DNA of 64,000 bases from positions 37,547 to 101,546 of IMG/VR virus record IMGVR_UViG_3300030101_001745; one strand, given 5' to 3'. This stretch comes from a virus. Under the pieces are notes generated by a model. The model did not search any database. It was not told the origin of the DNA and was given only the letters and a program-made list of their open reading frames with translations. The position numbers and the translations under genes were made by a program. Shown piece by piece: positions 25,274-33,455 of this stretch (its first letter is position 1; each line of letters starts with the position of its first letter).

Positions 25274-26190
25274 CAAATCAACTGTCCTATCATCCAAGAA
25301 GCCAGAACCTTTGGAGTCATATTACTGCTTCTCCATTCTGCCTCTCCGATGACCCTCAACATTTTGAATTTTCTATCGGAATCCATATCAGACTTAATAA
25401 CAACATCATGGAGATTAATGCAAATCTCCTTCATTGTCGCAGAGTCTTGAATCAATTTATGCACACCCGATATAGAATTGTCATAGTCATTAGAATTTAG
25501 ATTAGATACTAGTGTTGTATATGGTTGAAGGGACTTGTCTATCTGGCTTGAGAGTGTCGAATCACTATTCACAGATGCCTGTAACTCGCCTATCCCCCTT
25601 CTCAAATCACCATGTAAGTGACTAATAAAAGTTGTCAAGTCCTCTATGGTGTACCGATTCTTGTGTCCTTCTTGGTCTAGGATGTCACATAGGACATCCA
25701 TGATGTGGTCATCACTAATCCTGCCGAAGCCATAGTTTGCACATCTAGATTGTAGTGGATAGATAATCCTGAACTTCTCATTGGCAGTCATGATGAATCT
25801 GCAATTATCAGCATACCTCTCCATGATTCTCTTGAGAGCGTTCTGCGAATCCTTGGTCATACCATCCATCTCATCCAATAGGATAATCTTGAATGGTGCA
25901 TCACCGATGACTTGGGTAGAAGCAATCTCCTTGATTTTGTTTCTAACCGTATCCAACCTTCTGTCGTCTGATGCATTAATCTCAAAGAAGTTACCAGACT
26001 TGAATTCGCCTAGTATCTCATTGGACAAAGCAGTAGCCGCCGCAGTCTTACCTACACCTGCTACACCATACAACAAGACGTTCATCATGTCATCTGGATT
26101 CTTCACCCATCTCTCAGCATCCATAACGAATCCCGGTTGTCCAACTATCTTGCTCAATCTATCTGGTCTATATTTCTCTGTCCACAACAT
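25273..26190 (-). CDS. rfcS: Replication factor C small subunit (clamp loader)
   Basis: 305 residues from ATG 26190, the canonical MLWTEKYRP start; GGTGA lies eight bases upstream and the ATG overlaps the previous stop (TAATG). Walker A is GVAGVGKT (about 42-49), Walker B ILLDEMD (about 103-109) and the RFC signature SRC is at 148-150. It would load the viral PCNA. A full-length archaeal large subunit is not seen; the degenerate P-loop protein at 27052 may substitute. Confidence 0.92.
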   Translation of the reverse strand: MLWTEKYRPDRLSKIVGQPGFVMDAERWVKNPDDMMNVLLYGVAGVGKTAAATALSNEILGEFKSGNFFEINASDDRRLDTVRNKIKEIASTQVIGDAPFKIILLDEMDGMTKDSQNALKRIMERYADNCRFIMTANEKFRIIYPLQSRCANYGFGRISDDHIMDVLCDILDQEGHKNRYTIEDLTTFISHLHGDLRRGIGELQASVNSDSTLSSQIDKSLQPYTTLVSNLNSNDYDNSISGVHKLIQDSATMKEICINLHDVVIKSDMDSDRKFKMLRVIGEAEWRSSNMTPKVLASWMIGQLI

Positions 26191-26705
26191 TATGCATTCA
26201 CCCCGTACCATGATGTATACCACCAAGGTTTGTTCTTCTTCCAAGTAGCAATCCTTGCTTTGTCTTGGATGTAGTATTGTCTGTACTTATCTATCTCAGA
26301 CATATCATCGAATCCCTTGACCTGTCTGCATTTCATGTTCTCTGAAATAGCAATGGCAAAGGGAGTCAATCCTATGTCTGGTAGTGCTTCGACTACATCA
26401 ATCCAAATGTGGTTGTAGTCATTCATTGTTAGTTCGCACTTGTGAGTCTTGCCATACCTAGAGGTATACTCTTCACAAAGAGAACCTGCGTGTTCCCATA
26501 GCCATAGGAAGTTATCTCTGCTTTCCCTAGCCCAGATGGTACAAGGATGGTTCAACATTACTGGTCTGTAAGGGCTATCGAATCCTAGGTAGTCTGCGAT
26601 AGTTGACATCATCTGCAAACTTTCCAAAGGCATCTTTACTACGTGCTTGTCGATTACGTTGCTTGCTGAAACAACTGGCGACTTATCTGTACAAAATATA
26701 TTCAT
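26190..26705 (-). CDS. Conserved phage-type protein, DKHVVKM motif
   Basis: 171 residues. The start (MNIF, then DKHVVKMPLESLQM) and the middle (HPCTIWARES, WLWEHAG, EYTSRYGKTHKCE) match a family I recall from marine tailed phages, with invariant His, Lys and Arg suggesting an enzyme active site. The biochemical activity is not known to me. It lies between RFC-S and a MazG-like protein, compatible with nucleotide or DNA metabolism. Confidence 0.7.
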   Translation of the reverse strand: MNIFCTDKSPVVSASNVIDKHVVKMPLESLQMMSTIADYLGFDSPYRPVMLNHPCTIWARESRDNFLWLWEHAGSLCEEYTSRYGKTHKCELTMNDYNHIWIDVVEALPDIGLTPFAIAISENMKCRQVKGFDDMSEIDKYRQYYIQDKARIATWKKNKPWWYTSWYGVNA

Positions 26706-26888
26706 TCACTCTTCCTCCTGTATCAATCTCTCTAGGTAAACTGCTAAGTCCATCGCTTCTTCTTGAGCATGGATTAGCCATTCCTTGCGTGTTAGGTCTT
26801 TACGTTCCATAGTAGTGCCGTATTTTCTCTGCCCTGCTACGCTTCTTCTTGCTATCTTTATTATCACATTGTCTTCTATCTCACTCAT
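26706..26888 (-). CDS. MazG-like nucleotide pyrophosphohydrolase
   Basis: 60 residues from ATG 26888, which overlaps the previous stop (ATGA). The pattern RQRKYGTTMERKDLT followed by EWLIHAQEEAMDLAVYL matches short phage MazG/dUTPase-like all-alpha NTP pyrophosphatases; the EExxD metal-binding pattern is visible in EEAMD. It would hydrolyse excess or modified NTPs. Shorter than stand-alone family members, so it may act as an oligomer. Confidence 0.68.
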   Translation of the reverse strand: MSEIEDNVIIKIARRSVAGQRKYGTTMERKDLTRKEWLIHAQEEAMDLAVYLERLIQEEE

Positions 26889-27049
26889 TGTTTCACATTC
26901 CCTTGATTGTTCCACGTTATACTGTGGAAATACTCCTTCGCACTCATTGGCTTACTGGTGTTCACCCATCTCATAGGAAATGCTTGCATTCCCGTTCCAG
27001 ATGTTTGTAGCCATATCATTTCTATTCTTTCATCTATTTCTTCTTCCAT
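26885..27049 (-). CDS. Small protein with decayed P-loop-like segment
   Basis: 54 residues; ATG 27049 has AGGTGG upstream and TGA overlaps the next ATG. Residues 11-20 read MIWLQTSGTG, almost the same as the IWMQTSGTGKS of the P-loop ATPase at 12987, but the Lys-Ser needed for nucleotide binding are replaced by Met-Gln. The DNA is also similar around this segment. It may be a fragment copied from that gene. Function unknown. Confidence 0.6.
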   Translation of the reverse strand: MEEEIDERIEMIWLQTSGTGMQAFPMRWVNTSKPMSAKEYFHSITWNNQGNVKQ

Positions 27050-27051
27050 TT

Positions 27052-27906
27052 TTATATCCACCTTCTTAGGTCATTGTTAGCGTAAGTTACATCTAACTTC
27101 TTCTTTCTTGTCTTAGCACCTAACTTCAACATTCTAGTCTCTGTGCCATCTAATTCGTTCTTCATGTAGGCTTTGAAACCTTCATCTTTCATCAGGTCAG
27201 CGAGAAGGTATCTCTCTGTACCCTTGAGTCCTAACTTGTAGCAAATCTTCTCCAAGTTGTTTCTCTTCATTCTCTTCGGCATTTGTATCTTCCTGTACAT
27301 TCTACCATCATGTGCATACGCAAGCAACTCGTAGAAGTAATCGTTAGACCACCTACGCTTCACTATGCAATCCGCAAATGATAACTTGTTGGGATGCACA
27401 TTAGGAGATAACCAAGAAACAAACTGAACATCCGGTGGGGCATTCAGTTTCAACTTGGTAGCAACATCATCTCTATCTGCATTCTTTAGATAGTCCATTA
27501 CCAAGGAATAGATGTCAATCTCGTAATTGACTGGTTCCTCGGCATGTGGTGCTTTCTCCTTCAACTCATCACGTAGTACCCTAGACCGCTTCAACATACA
27601 CATGTCGAAGATTGGCTTTGGTACATCCTTCTGATTATCAGATGTCAATACCACTTGACCGTTGTATCCAGATAGAGTCCTCATTATCAAATCCTTCTTG
27701 GGTTTGAAATTCACCTCTTGGATTATGATACCCCTCTCTAATGGGATGCTCCAGATATCCTCGATGTCATACTCATTAGCGTATGTGATAATCGGAGTAT
27801 CTGATACGAAAGACATCGCTTTGTCTATCTTCTTGCTTCCGGGTTTTCCTACAATTATTATTGGTTTGCTATCATTATGTTTCTTTATCGTTTTTATTAA
27901 ACTCAT
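27052..27906 (-). CDS. Degenerate P-loop protein, possible second clamp-loader subunit
   Basis: 284 residues. An N-terminal IIIVGKPGSKK looks like a Walker A motif whose final residues are degraded. Alternating hydrophobic strands (PIITYAN, GIIIQEVNF, GQVVLTSDN) fit a AAA+ core without catalysis, followed by an all-helical C-terminal part, as in delta-type clamp-loader subunits. It lies two genes from RFC-S. The start MSLIKTIKKH is close to the Trp-motif proteins but without Trp. Assignment is tentative. Confidence 0.5.
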   Translation of the reverse strand: MSLIKTIKKHNDSKPIIIVGKPGSKKIDKAMSFVSDTPIITYANEYDIEDIWSIPLERGIIIQEVNFKPKKDLIMRTLSGYNGQVVLTSDNQKDVPKPIFDMCMLKRSRVLRDELKEKAPHAEEPVNYEIDIYSLVMDYLKNADRDDVATKLKLNAPPDVQFVSWLSPNVHPNKLSFADCIVKRRWSNDYFYELLAYAHDGRMYRKIQMPKRMKRNNLEKICYKLGLKGTERYLLADLMKDEGFKAYMKNELDGTETRMLKLGAKTRKKKLDVTYANNDLRRWI

Positions 27907-28255
27907 TCAATTCGCCTCTTACTTCAAAGAGTTCATCGTAGTGGCAATTACATGAATGGCATTCTACTTGCGCCATGTACCACTTCAATCCATTCTTTAT
28001 TCCATTCTCATCTTCATCTTGGACACCTGCTTCAAAGTAGAAGTGTCCTTCTCTGTTTTCCCCACATTCCCTACATCCCTTCTTCAACATCTCAAATACA
28101 TAGTGGTCGATTATCTCATCATCGGAGATAGGTGGGAATGTAGGCGACATTGATATTCTCAATTGGCATGGGGAACAATGTCTTTTCTGGAACCCCGTTG
28201 GTCGGAGTTCACATCTAGGGCATAGATTGATGCCCTTAATCTCGGTCCTCTTCAC
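27875..28255 (-). CDS. Multi-zinc-finger protein (126 aa), GTG start
   Basis: Three Cys clusters (CPRC/CSPC, CREC, CHSCNC) indicate at least two zinc sites. GTG at 28255 is the only upstream start in frame; the best purine site (AGGAG) is rather far, so the start is less certain. The C-terminal end overlaps the next gene by 32 bases. Probably nucleic-acid binding; no family recognised. Confidence 0.65.
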   Translation of the reverse strand: MKRTEIKGINLCPRCELRPTGFQKRHCSPCQLRISMSPTFPPISDDEIIDHYVFEMLKKGCRECGENREGHFYFEAGVQDEDENGIKNGLKWYMAQVECHSCNCHYDELFEVRGELNEFNKNDKET

Positions 28256-28265
28256 AGGAATCGTC

Positions 28266-28688
28266 TTAGACTCCTAGTATTTCAATAATCTGATTTAACC
28301 CATCTTGGGTAAGGTGTTCTCCTACAGAGTAGAAAGCCCACACCCTTGCGAACTTTTCCCATCTCCCACCTAGTCTATACTCTAGAGGCAGATTATTTCC
28401 ACAGTTGGGTGCGATTAACATCAAAGCCATCAGATTGTCAATCGAATCAATTCTGGCAATAGTAAGTCCCTTCTTGTTAATCGTAGACTCAATGCGATTT
28501 TGAAGCAATGTTCGTTGCATAGCCTTCAATAACATAGAATGATGCTCATCTATCTTACCTCTTAACTTGAAATTCACCATCATGGTTACTCTGTACCCCA
28601 AAGCAGAGTCTGCATTCTTGGATACTCTGATTACGGGTTGTGCCTTTGCGTAGAGCATTCCCGCAAGATAGTCCCTACTGAACATCAT
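28266..28688 (-). CDS. LAGLIDADG-like fold protein, apparently inactive
   Basis: 140 residues. The start (SRDYLAGMLYAKAQPVIRV) is laid out like a LAGLIDADG helix followed by a beta strand, but the catalytic Asp position is not acidic. GYRVTMMVNFKL, LLKAMQRTLLQ and a late Arg/Trp segment fit the rest of a single-domain homing-endonuclease fold. It overlaps the ligase stop (ATGATGA). It may be a domesticated DNA-binding relative; confidence in the fold is moderate. Confidence 0.42.
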   Translation of the reverse strand: MMFSRDYLAGMLYAKAQPVIRVSKNADSALGYRVTMMVNFKLRGKIDEHHSMLLKAMQRTLLQNRIESTINKKGLTIARIDSIDNLMALMLIAPNCGNNLPLEYRLGGRWEKFARVWAFYSVGEHLTQDGLNQIIEILGV

Positions 28689-30232
28689 GCCTCACCTCTT
28701 ACGTCATCTAAGGTATTGCAATCAGCAGGATACTTGTCATGTCGGATTCTCTGTACTCTAGGGAATCTAAGACCGTAGTTTCCATTGGAATCTCTTGATA
28801 CTAAATCAGCAGTCACCTGTAGTACAATCCTTGGTAGTACGTGAAACGTGTCTGTCTTGTTGTCATATCTTTCGACTATCCTCTTGAGTTGTGTAGTCAA
28901 TGACAAAAGGTCTTCATCACTAAGACCAGAGCCAACAGAACCCACAGATGTATAGCCATCATCACTAACGACTCCCACCTCAAACGTACCAAAGACATCG
29001 CTTCTCTTTCCGCCACCATACTTGGTTGATAATATCACGACATCGAAATCTATCCTCGGTGGCTTGTGCTTCAACAAAGCCTTACTTCTCTTAGATTCGT
29101 AAGGCGCATTCAAATCTTTAATCATGATACCTTCGTATCCCTCATTGATTGCGTAGTTGTAGGAAGCAACGCGGTCATTCGATAGAACCCTTGCAATGTG
29201 TGGTCTTAGCACAACAAACTTCTCTAGTTGTTCTAGTCTTGTTCTATATGGCATATCAAGAAGAGACTCAAACCCATCATACATTATGTCGAAGACGACC
29301 AGTTTTACTGGGCAATCTGCTACGGCTTGAGCCTTGTCTTTAGAATGCACTCTCGTTCCTAGTTTCTTGTGTTCTGCGGGAGAACCATCATGGTTGACTG
29401 GATAAATCTCCCCGTCAACAATGAAGGTATCTGTACAGTCTTCCAATATACTAACTACATCTGGATACTGTTCAGTAACTAACTTACCTGCTCTGTTGAA
29501 TATCATAGTAGTATCTGGAGAATGATGTATCTGATACCTGTTACCATCATACTTGATATCAATCACGTATTCTTCTGGTAGTGGTTGGTTGTCTTCTAAC
29601 TTCTTAGCAAGCATCGGCTTGATGTACCTACCAATGTGACTTACTTCTGGTAGATGCGTTTCCCAATCATCTGGATTTGCTTCTGCATATGACAATAACG
29701 TAATCATATCAAAGTCTCTCAACCTTGAAACGAACCTAGAACCATGTCGTTGTGCCATGGCTTTCGTTACTGTTGATGTACTAACGCCATTCCTAGGTGT
29801 CTTCAACCAATATCTAACAAACCACTTCAACTCCAAAGAATCCATCTGTCTGAGAATTTCTTCGTACATGGAATACGCTTGACCATTTATAGAAGAACAA
29901 TCCATATTGAACAATCTCAATACGGTTGTTATGGTAATGTCAGAAGGTGTTTCTGAAACACCACCGAACATATACACACCTTCACCCAAGTCACCATATG
30001 ACTCCGCATACGACTTTATTTCTTCTTCATGCACTCCTAGTATAGAAGCCAACCAAGAGATTGCTCTCTTCTCTCCTATATTGCTAGGCCCATAATCACC
30101 CAAGAGTACAGTCATCATCCCGGCCCATCCGGTGTTGAAAGAACTGAAATTTCTCTCTATTGCTTCGACCTTTGCATTTGTACTGTTTACATTCTCTATT
30201 ACTTCAAGCATCCTCGCCATTCTTATCCACAT
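28685..30232 (-). CDS. lig: ATP-dependent DNA ligase
   Basis: 515 residues from ATG 30232 (GGTGAT five bases upstream; ATG 30220 is an alternative). The adenylation motif reads DIKYDGNR with K about 227; FIVDGEIYP and the later KHKPPRIDFDVV are ligase motifs III and V. A helical N-terminal DNA-binding domain and a C-terminal OB domain fit the archaeal/eukaryotic LigI type. It would seal Okazaki fragments made by the viral replisome. Confidence 0.9.
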   Translation of the reverse strand: MWIRMARMLEVIENVNSTNAKVEAIERNFSSFNTGWAGMMTVLLGDYGPSNIGEKRAISWLASILGVHEEEIKSYAESYGDLGEGVYMFGGVSETPSDITITTVLRLFNMDCSSINGQAYSMYEEILRQMDSLELKWFVRYWLKTPRNGVSTSTVTKAMAQRHGSRFVSRLRDFDMITLLSYAEANPDDWETHLPEVSHIGRYIKPMLAKKLEDNQPLPEEYVIDIKYDGNRYQIHHSPDTTMIFNRAGKLVTEQYPDVVSILEDCTDTFIVDGEIYPVNHDGSPAEHKKLGTRVHSKDKAQAVADCPVKLVVFDIMYDGFESLLDMPYRTRLEQLEKFVVLRPHIARVLSNDRVASYNYAINEGYEGIMIKDLNAPYESKRSKALLKHKPPRIDFDVVILSTKYGGGKRSDVFGTFEVGVVSDDGYTSVGSVGSGLSDEDLLSLTTQLKRIVERYDNKTDTFHVLPRIVLQVTADLVSRDSNGNYGLRFPRVQRIRHDKYPADCNTLDDVRGEA

Positions 30233-30437
30233 TTTTATCACCAATTTTATTGAGAATTTTCAAGAGATTCCCTAACTCATCTTTGTTTATTCTTATGCCC
30301 TTCCTTGTGGGCTTTCCTTCGTTGAACCATCGAACGTCAATTACTTCGATGTTCCAATATTCTCCCTCTTGTACCACCAACTCCGTTGTTGCACTTCTAG
30401 GAAACCTAGCCACTATCTTCATCTTATCATTACTCAA
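30204..30437 (-). CDS. PC4/Sub1-like ssDNA-binding protein
   Basis: 77 residues from TTG 30437 (overlapping TGA of the previous gene), or 72 from ATG 30422. The pattern of four strands ending in IDVRWFNEGKPTRKGIRI and a helix (DELGNLLKILNKI) matches the PC4 transcription-coactivator fold: the D-x-R, PTxKGI and helix are diagnostic. PC4 proteins bind ssDNA as dimers and can melt promoters. It may aid replication or TFB-dependent transcription. Confidence 0.72.
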   Translation of the reverse strand: MSNDKMKIVARFPRSATTELVVQEGEYWNIEVIDVRWFNEGKPTRKGIRINKDELGNLLKILNKIGDKNVDKNGEDA

Positions 30438-30829
30438 TCGCTCATCCCCCTTTTGAAATTTGAAAGATGAAGTACGGAAGTGAAGTACCTTGGAGACTCT
30501 AACTCATCAACTCTATGAGCAACCCAAATTACTCCACCGACACTACTTATCTTCACCAACTCATACGTCTTGTCACCTACTTCAAACATGTCTTCTGTTT
30601 GTACCATAGGCACAAGACCGAAGTGCTTCGACAACTCAGACGATACTTCTTCTAGATTCTCAGCAACGTACTTTACAATCAACTGTTGCTGAATGGGAAC
30701 CTTTGCACCGACATTGACTTCTATCTTACCCGACATGTCACATACCTTACACTTGTTTCCTTCGCAAATGGGGCATGTTATCTGCGCTCCAATAGGAGCA
30801 GGAAAATTGATAGAAATCGCTCGCTTCAT
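30434..30829 (-). CDS. Zinc-finger protein (131 aa)
   Basis: CPIC and CKVC at residues about 19-30 form a zinc finger of the DnaJ-like CxxCxGxxxC type; the rest is a mixed alpha/beta domain. It overlaps both neighbours (ATGA upstream, TTGA downstream). Function unknown; neighbouring PC4-like protein suggests nucleic-acid work. Confidence 0.68.
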   Translation of the reverse strand: MKRAISINFPAPIGAQITCPICEGNKCKVCDMSGKIEVNVGAKVPIQQQLIVKYVAENLEEVSSELSKHFGLVPMVQTEDMFEVGDKTYELVKISSVGGVIWVAHRVDELESPRYFTSVLHLSNFKRGMSD

Positions 30830-31134
30830 GCAACTACCAAACCTTCTTCTTCCATTCTTTCCCAGAAACCTAGAGCATCTTGGGCGGCTTGTATAACCAT
30901 CGGCATACCATTTGTCTTTCTTTTCTTCTCAAGAAAATCTAGAAAATTCTCTAAGTATGCTTGTCCTAAACCTCTACCCCTATTGGATTCATCTACTATC
31001 CCGAAGTCTACTATTTCCCAACGAGAATCACCCTCATTGTTTATGTCTAGCCTTGCTTCGCCTGTGGCTTGACCGTCATCAGATTCCCATTCCTCATGTT
31101 GTTCAAAATCCTTCAATACGTCTTCCCAAGTCAT
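30826..31134 (-). CDS. GNAT acetyltransferase with MTWEDVLK start motif
   Basis: 102 residues from ATG 31134, which overlaps the lipoprotein stop (ATGA). The acetyl-CoA loop is seen in IVDESNRGRGLGQAYL, followed by a helix and a final FWERMEEEGL, typical of GNATs. It begins MTWEDVLKDF, the Trp motif otherwise found in the virion gene block, so it may be packaged with the particle. Substrate unknown. Confidence 0.75.
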   Translation of the reverse strand: MTWEDVLKDFEQHEEWESDDGQATGEARLDINNEGDSRWEIVDFGIVDESNRGRGLGQAYLENFLDFLEKKRKTNGMPMVIQAAQDALGFWERMEEEGLVVA

Positions 31135-31508
31135 AGTTCCCACAACCTATACATAACAGTACAATTGTACTGATATCCTTCCAAGTCTATTAACACCAAG
31201 GATACTTCTCCCATTGCAGGTGCATGTTGTTGTTTGAATCTCGTATTTTCAATCAAGAAGTAGGGTTTCATCTCTACTGTTTGATTGGTAGTTTCGTTGT
31301 ACATAACTACACTCGCTGAGAATACCTCAAACAATGTAGTGTTGTCACCAAACGATATCGTTGGTAGTGTGGTGTTATTCTCGTAGGTGAAGTTGTGATA
31401 CTCTGTAACCCATAGAGGTTTGTCATCCTCTACTGGTGGGTCTGGTATCATCTCAGCACAACCTGCCAGTGACGAAGATAGAAGGAGTAATGCCAGTAGG
31501 ACTCTCAT
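31131..31508 (-). CDS. Secreted lipoprotein with many N-glycosylation sites
   Basis: 125 residues from ATG 31508 with GGAGG nine bases upstream. A signal peptide (MRVLLALLLLSSSLAGC) ends in a lipobox LAGC, so the mature protein would start with a lipid-anchored Cys. The mature part holds at least five N-x-S/T sequons (NFT, NTT, NET, NQT, NCT), unusual density that suggests exposure on the host surface and glycosylation by the archaeal OST. It may mask receptors or block superinfection. Confidence 0.75.
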   Translation of the reverse strand: MRVLLALLLLSSSLAGCAEMIPDPPVEDDKPLWVTEYHNFTYENNTTLPTISFGDNTTLFEVFSASVVMYNETTNQTVEMKPYFLIENTRFKQQHAPAMGEVSLVLIDLEGYQYNCTVMYRLWEL

Positions 31509-31510
31509 CA

Positions 31511-31663
31511 CTATGCTTCCTCCGTTTGTTTCTTAATGAACTTCTCGACTATTGCCATCCTACCTTCTAACTTGATTAGTCTCTCTTGCAATTCCACAAC
31601 AACGTTCACTAAGTCATCTCTAGACCAGTCTTGATACAACGTGTATAGCATATGCTTACGCAT
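31511..31663 (-). CDS. Coiled-coil microprotein (50 aa)
   Basis: ATG at 31663 overlaps the previous stop (TGATG). The product has a heptad-like helix (LVNVVVELQERLIKLEGRM) after a Tyr/Trp N-terminal part. It precedes the lipoprotein gene with almost no gap. Function unknown. Confidence 0.6.
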   Translation of the reverse strand: MRKHMLYTLYQDWSRDDLVNVVVELQERLIKLEGRMAIVEKFIKKQTEEA

Positions 31664-31908
31664 CAGAATCCCTCTTCCAATGTCGCTTGGCTACCTTCGA
31701 TTTCATCATCTGTCTCTTGACCGTGAAGCGTGTCCATCATAATCTCATACGACTTCTGCATCTTCTTGTTGTCCCATTGTATATCCTCGCACCATCCTAG
31801 TTTCTCCAGTTCAGTCCTACAATATACAAGTAGGTCTAGGTATTGCTTTCGCTCCTTCTCTATCTTGTTTACTTTCTTCTTTATGTTATCCAATTCTTTT
31901 CCTATCAT
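31663..31908 (-). CDS. Coiled-coil protein (81 aa)
   Basis: GAGGA precedes the ATG at 31908. The first 40 residues are a Lys/Glu coiled coil (LDNIKKKVNKIEKERKQYL), then an acidic tail. Two bases separate it from the JAB-domain gene upstream. Function unknown. Confidence 0.68.
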   Translation of the reverse strand: MIGKELDNIKKKVNKIEKERKQYLDLLVYCRTELEKLGWCEDIQWDNKKMQKSYEIMMDTLHGQETDDEIEGSQATLEEGF

Positions 31909-31910
31909 TT

Positions 31911-32393
31911 TTATTCCTCTTCTATTTTTGGACTTTGAAGCAGTCCATACTTTACTTGCTTTACTATCTCCCTCTTTACGTCATATGCCCAATACTCGTT
32001 ATCACCCAATACTATTGCATTGGCGAGCATTGGCTTCCATGTGTTCAGCGTCTTCCAATCAGTTCCACTGAAATATGCTTGACCAAATGGATGTGTGTGA
32101 ATCCAACACTTGAATGGTAATTTCATACCTTCCAATTCTTCTTCGTCTGCCCCTTCAAAGGAAACGAAACTAGGTGTTCCGACATTGATGAAGACGGTGT
32201 TCTTCGCGTCAACGACTACCTGTACTTCTCTAGGTATGTCGAAAGCCTTCATCGACTTCTCCCAGATAACTGAGAGAAACGCTTCTAATTCGTTGTTTGG
32301 GTTGTTGTATGGTACTGGCCCTGTGGTCAGCGATATACAGGATACAAACGCATCAACAATCTCTCTCTTCCAATTCTCATTCTTAATCTCCAT
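31911..32393 (-). CDS. JAB1/MPN (JAMM) metallopeptidase
   Basis: 160 residues. The JAMM zinc motif is complete: H99-x-H101, then seven residues, S109-x-x-D112 (HTHPFGQAYFSGTD), with a candidate upstream catalytic Glu around 80-88. This family cleaves ubiquitin-like proteins from partners or trims their C-termini. It lies in the same operon as an E1-like enzyme, and a ubiquitin-like protein with a GG-IR end is encoded at 38.4 kb. Overlaps the upstream gene (TAATG). Confidence 0.85.
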   Translation of the reverse strand: MEIKNENWKREIVDAFVSCISLTTGPVPYNNPNNELEAFLSVIWEKSMKAFDIPREVQVVVDAKNTVFINVGTPSFVSFEGADEEELEGMKLPFKCWIHTHPFGQAYFSGTDWKTLNTWKPMLANAIVLGDNEYWAYDVKREIVKQVKYGLLQSPKIEEE

Positions 32394-32635
32394 TATGCTC
32401 CACCCATTTCTTTAATCATGACATCCATCTGATTCTCAAATTCATGATATGCTTTGTGACCTGCAATGAAGCCACCCGCATGTCTCTTCGTTCCTAGAAA
32501 CGCTTCACCACATACGGGGCATGTGACTTTCACAATCTGTGCTTGTGGATAGTACCCATCTGTCGATAGAATGTCCACAATATTGTCAATGTCATCCTCT
32601 GTTAAATCCTCTATTTTCTCTGCATCACTCATCAT
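32393..32635 (-). CDS. C2H2-like zinc-finger protein ending in Gly-Gly-Ala
   Basis: 80 residues, N-terminal acidic helix, then CPVC with two His (RHAGGFIAGHKAYH) forming a C2H2-type finger. The last residues are EMGGA, a diglycine near the C-terminus as in ubiquitin-like precursors; this may be chance. It lies between the E1-like and JAB genes with ATGATGA and TAATG overlaps. Function unknown, possibly an adaptor or substrate of that system. Confidence 0.7.
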   Translation of the reverse strand: MMSDAEKIEDLTEDDIDNIVDILSTDGYYPQAQIVKVTCPVCGEAFLGTKRHAGGFIAGHKAYHEFENQMDVMIKEMGGA

Positions 32636-32874
32636 TCATCACCTGTTTTCATAGTGTCTTCTATCATTGATATCTCATCAACTACATTCTGTGTAGCAGG
32701 ATTGATAATCATCAATCGCACGTTCTTTTGGTAGCCACAAGACTGACACCCATAAACATACAGTACGGGTATCCGTGGTTGGTTTTGTACCAATGCAATT
32801 GGTGTTCCGATATCTAATGTCCATACCATAGGGTCACCACACTTGCATGTCCAATAATCACTAGCGAACTTCAT
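32632..32874 (-). CDS. Zinc-ribbon protein (80 aa)
   Basis: CKCG near residue 9 and CQSCG near residue 43 frame a four-Cys zinc ribbon with beta strands (PVLYVYGCQSCG). Coupled to the E1-like gene (ATGA). The strict gene order E1, zinc ribbon, C2H2 finger, JAB suggests a shared process, but no direct role is visible. Confidence 0.7.
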   Translation of the reverse strand: MKFASDYWTCKCGDPMVWTLDIGTPIALVQNQPRIPVLYVYGCQSCGYQKNVRLMIINPATQNVVDEISMIEDTMKTGDE

Positions 32875-33455
32875 ACATTCAGCACCACCTTGTCAACAAC
32901 ATCATCGTGGTCATTGAACCACTTCTGAATCCATTGTGCGGCATAACCTGCAATCAGCATGTGCATACAGTTTACTTCCTTACCAGTACCATCCCAATCT
33001 CCGCCTTGGCAGGAGAAAGAACCCTCTGGTCCGTTCAACAGTGTATCTTGGAAGTTCTTATCCACCTTGTAAGAAATCAAAGCCGCATTGCGACCTTGCG
33101 CTCTCAAATCAAGCCACTTGACTTTAGCATCATCACCGTGGCCTTGACGATATAGCATTCTTCTTACTGCTAGATTATCAGCACAACAGATAACCAAGTC
33201 GTATCCCTGCAACTGCTTCTCTGTTAGAACAAGATATGGTTGTGCTTCATACATACCACCCATATCAGAAGAGAAGCAATAGACCTTGAGTTCCCCTAGG
33301 TCATCTGCGCTAAAGTTCTGATACCGCAGATTCTTCTGCTCAACCTTATCATTGTCAAAGGCAGTAACCTGATACACACCAAGTCTGTTCAGTATTGGAA
33401 TTAGATAACTACCTATTCCACCTGCCCCAATCAATAGCACCTTACGATGCCTCAT
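32871..33455 (-). CDS. E1/ThiF-like ubiquitin-activating enzyme
   Basis: 194 residues, shorter than cellular ThiF/MoeB (about 240-250). The adenylation nucleotide-binding motif GAGGIG is at residues 10-15, followed by the aspartate-containing FDNDKVEQKNLRYQNF, a Lys (ELKVY) and CCADNLAVRR, which match the ATP-contacting residues of E1 enzymes. Several Cys in the C-terminal half could form the thioester. The CxxC zinc pairs of MoeB are absent. It should activate a GG-ending ubiquitin-like protein. Confidence 0.85.
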   Translation of the reverse strand: MRHRKVLLIGAGGIGSYLIPILNRLGVYQVTAFDNDKVEQKNLRYQNFSADDLGELKVYCFSSDMGGMYEAQPYLVLTEKQLQGYDLVICCADNLAVRRMLYRQGHGDDAKVKWLDLRAQGRNAALISYKVDKNFQDTLLNGPEGSFSCQGGDWDGTGKEVNCMHMLIAGYAAQWIQKWFNDHDDVVDKVVLNV

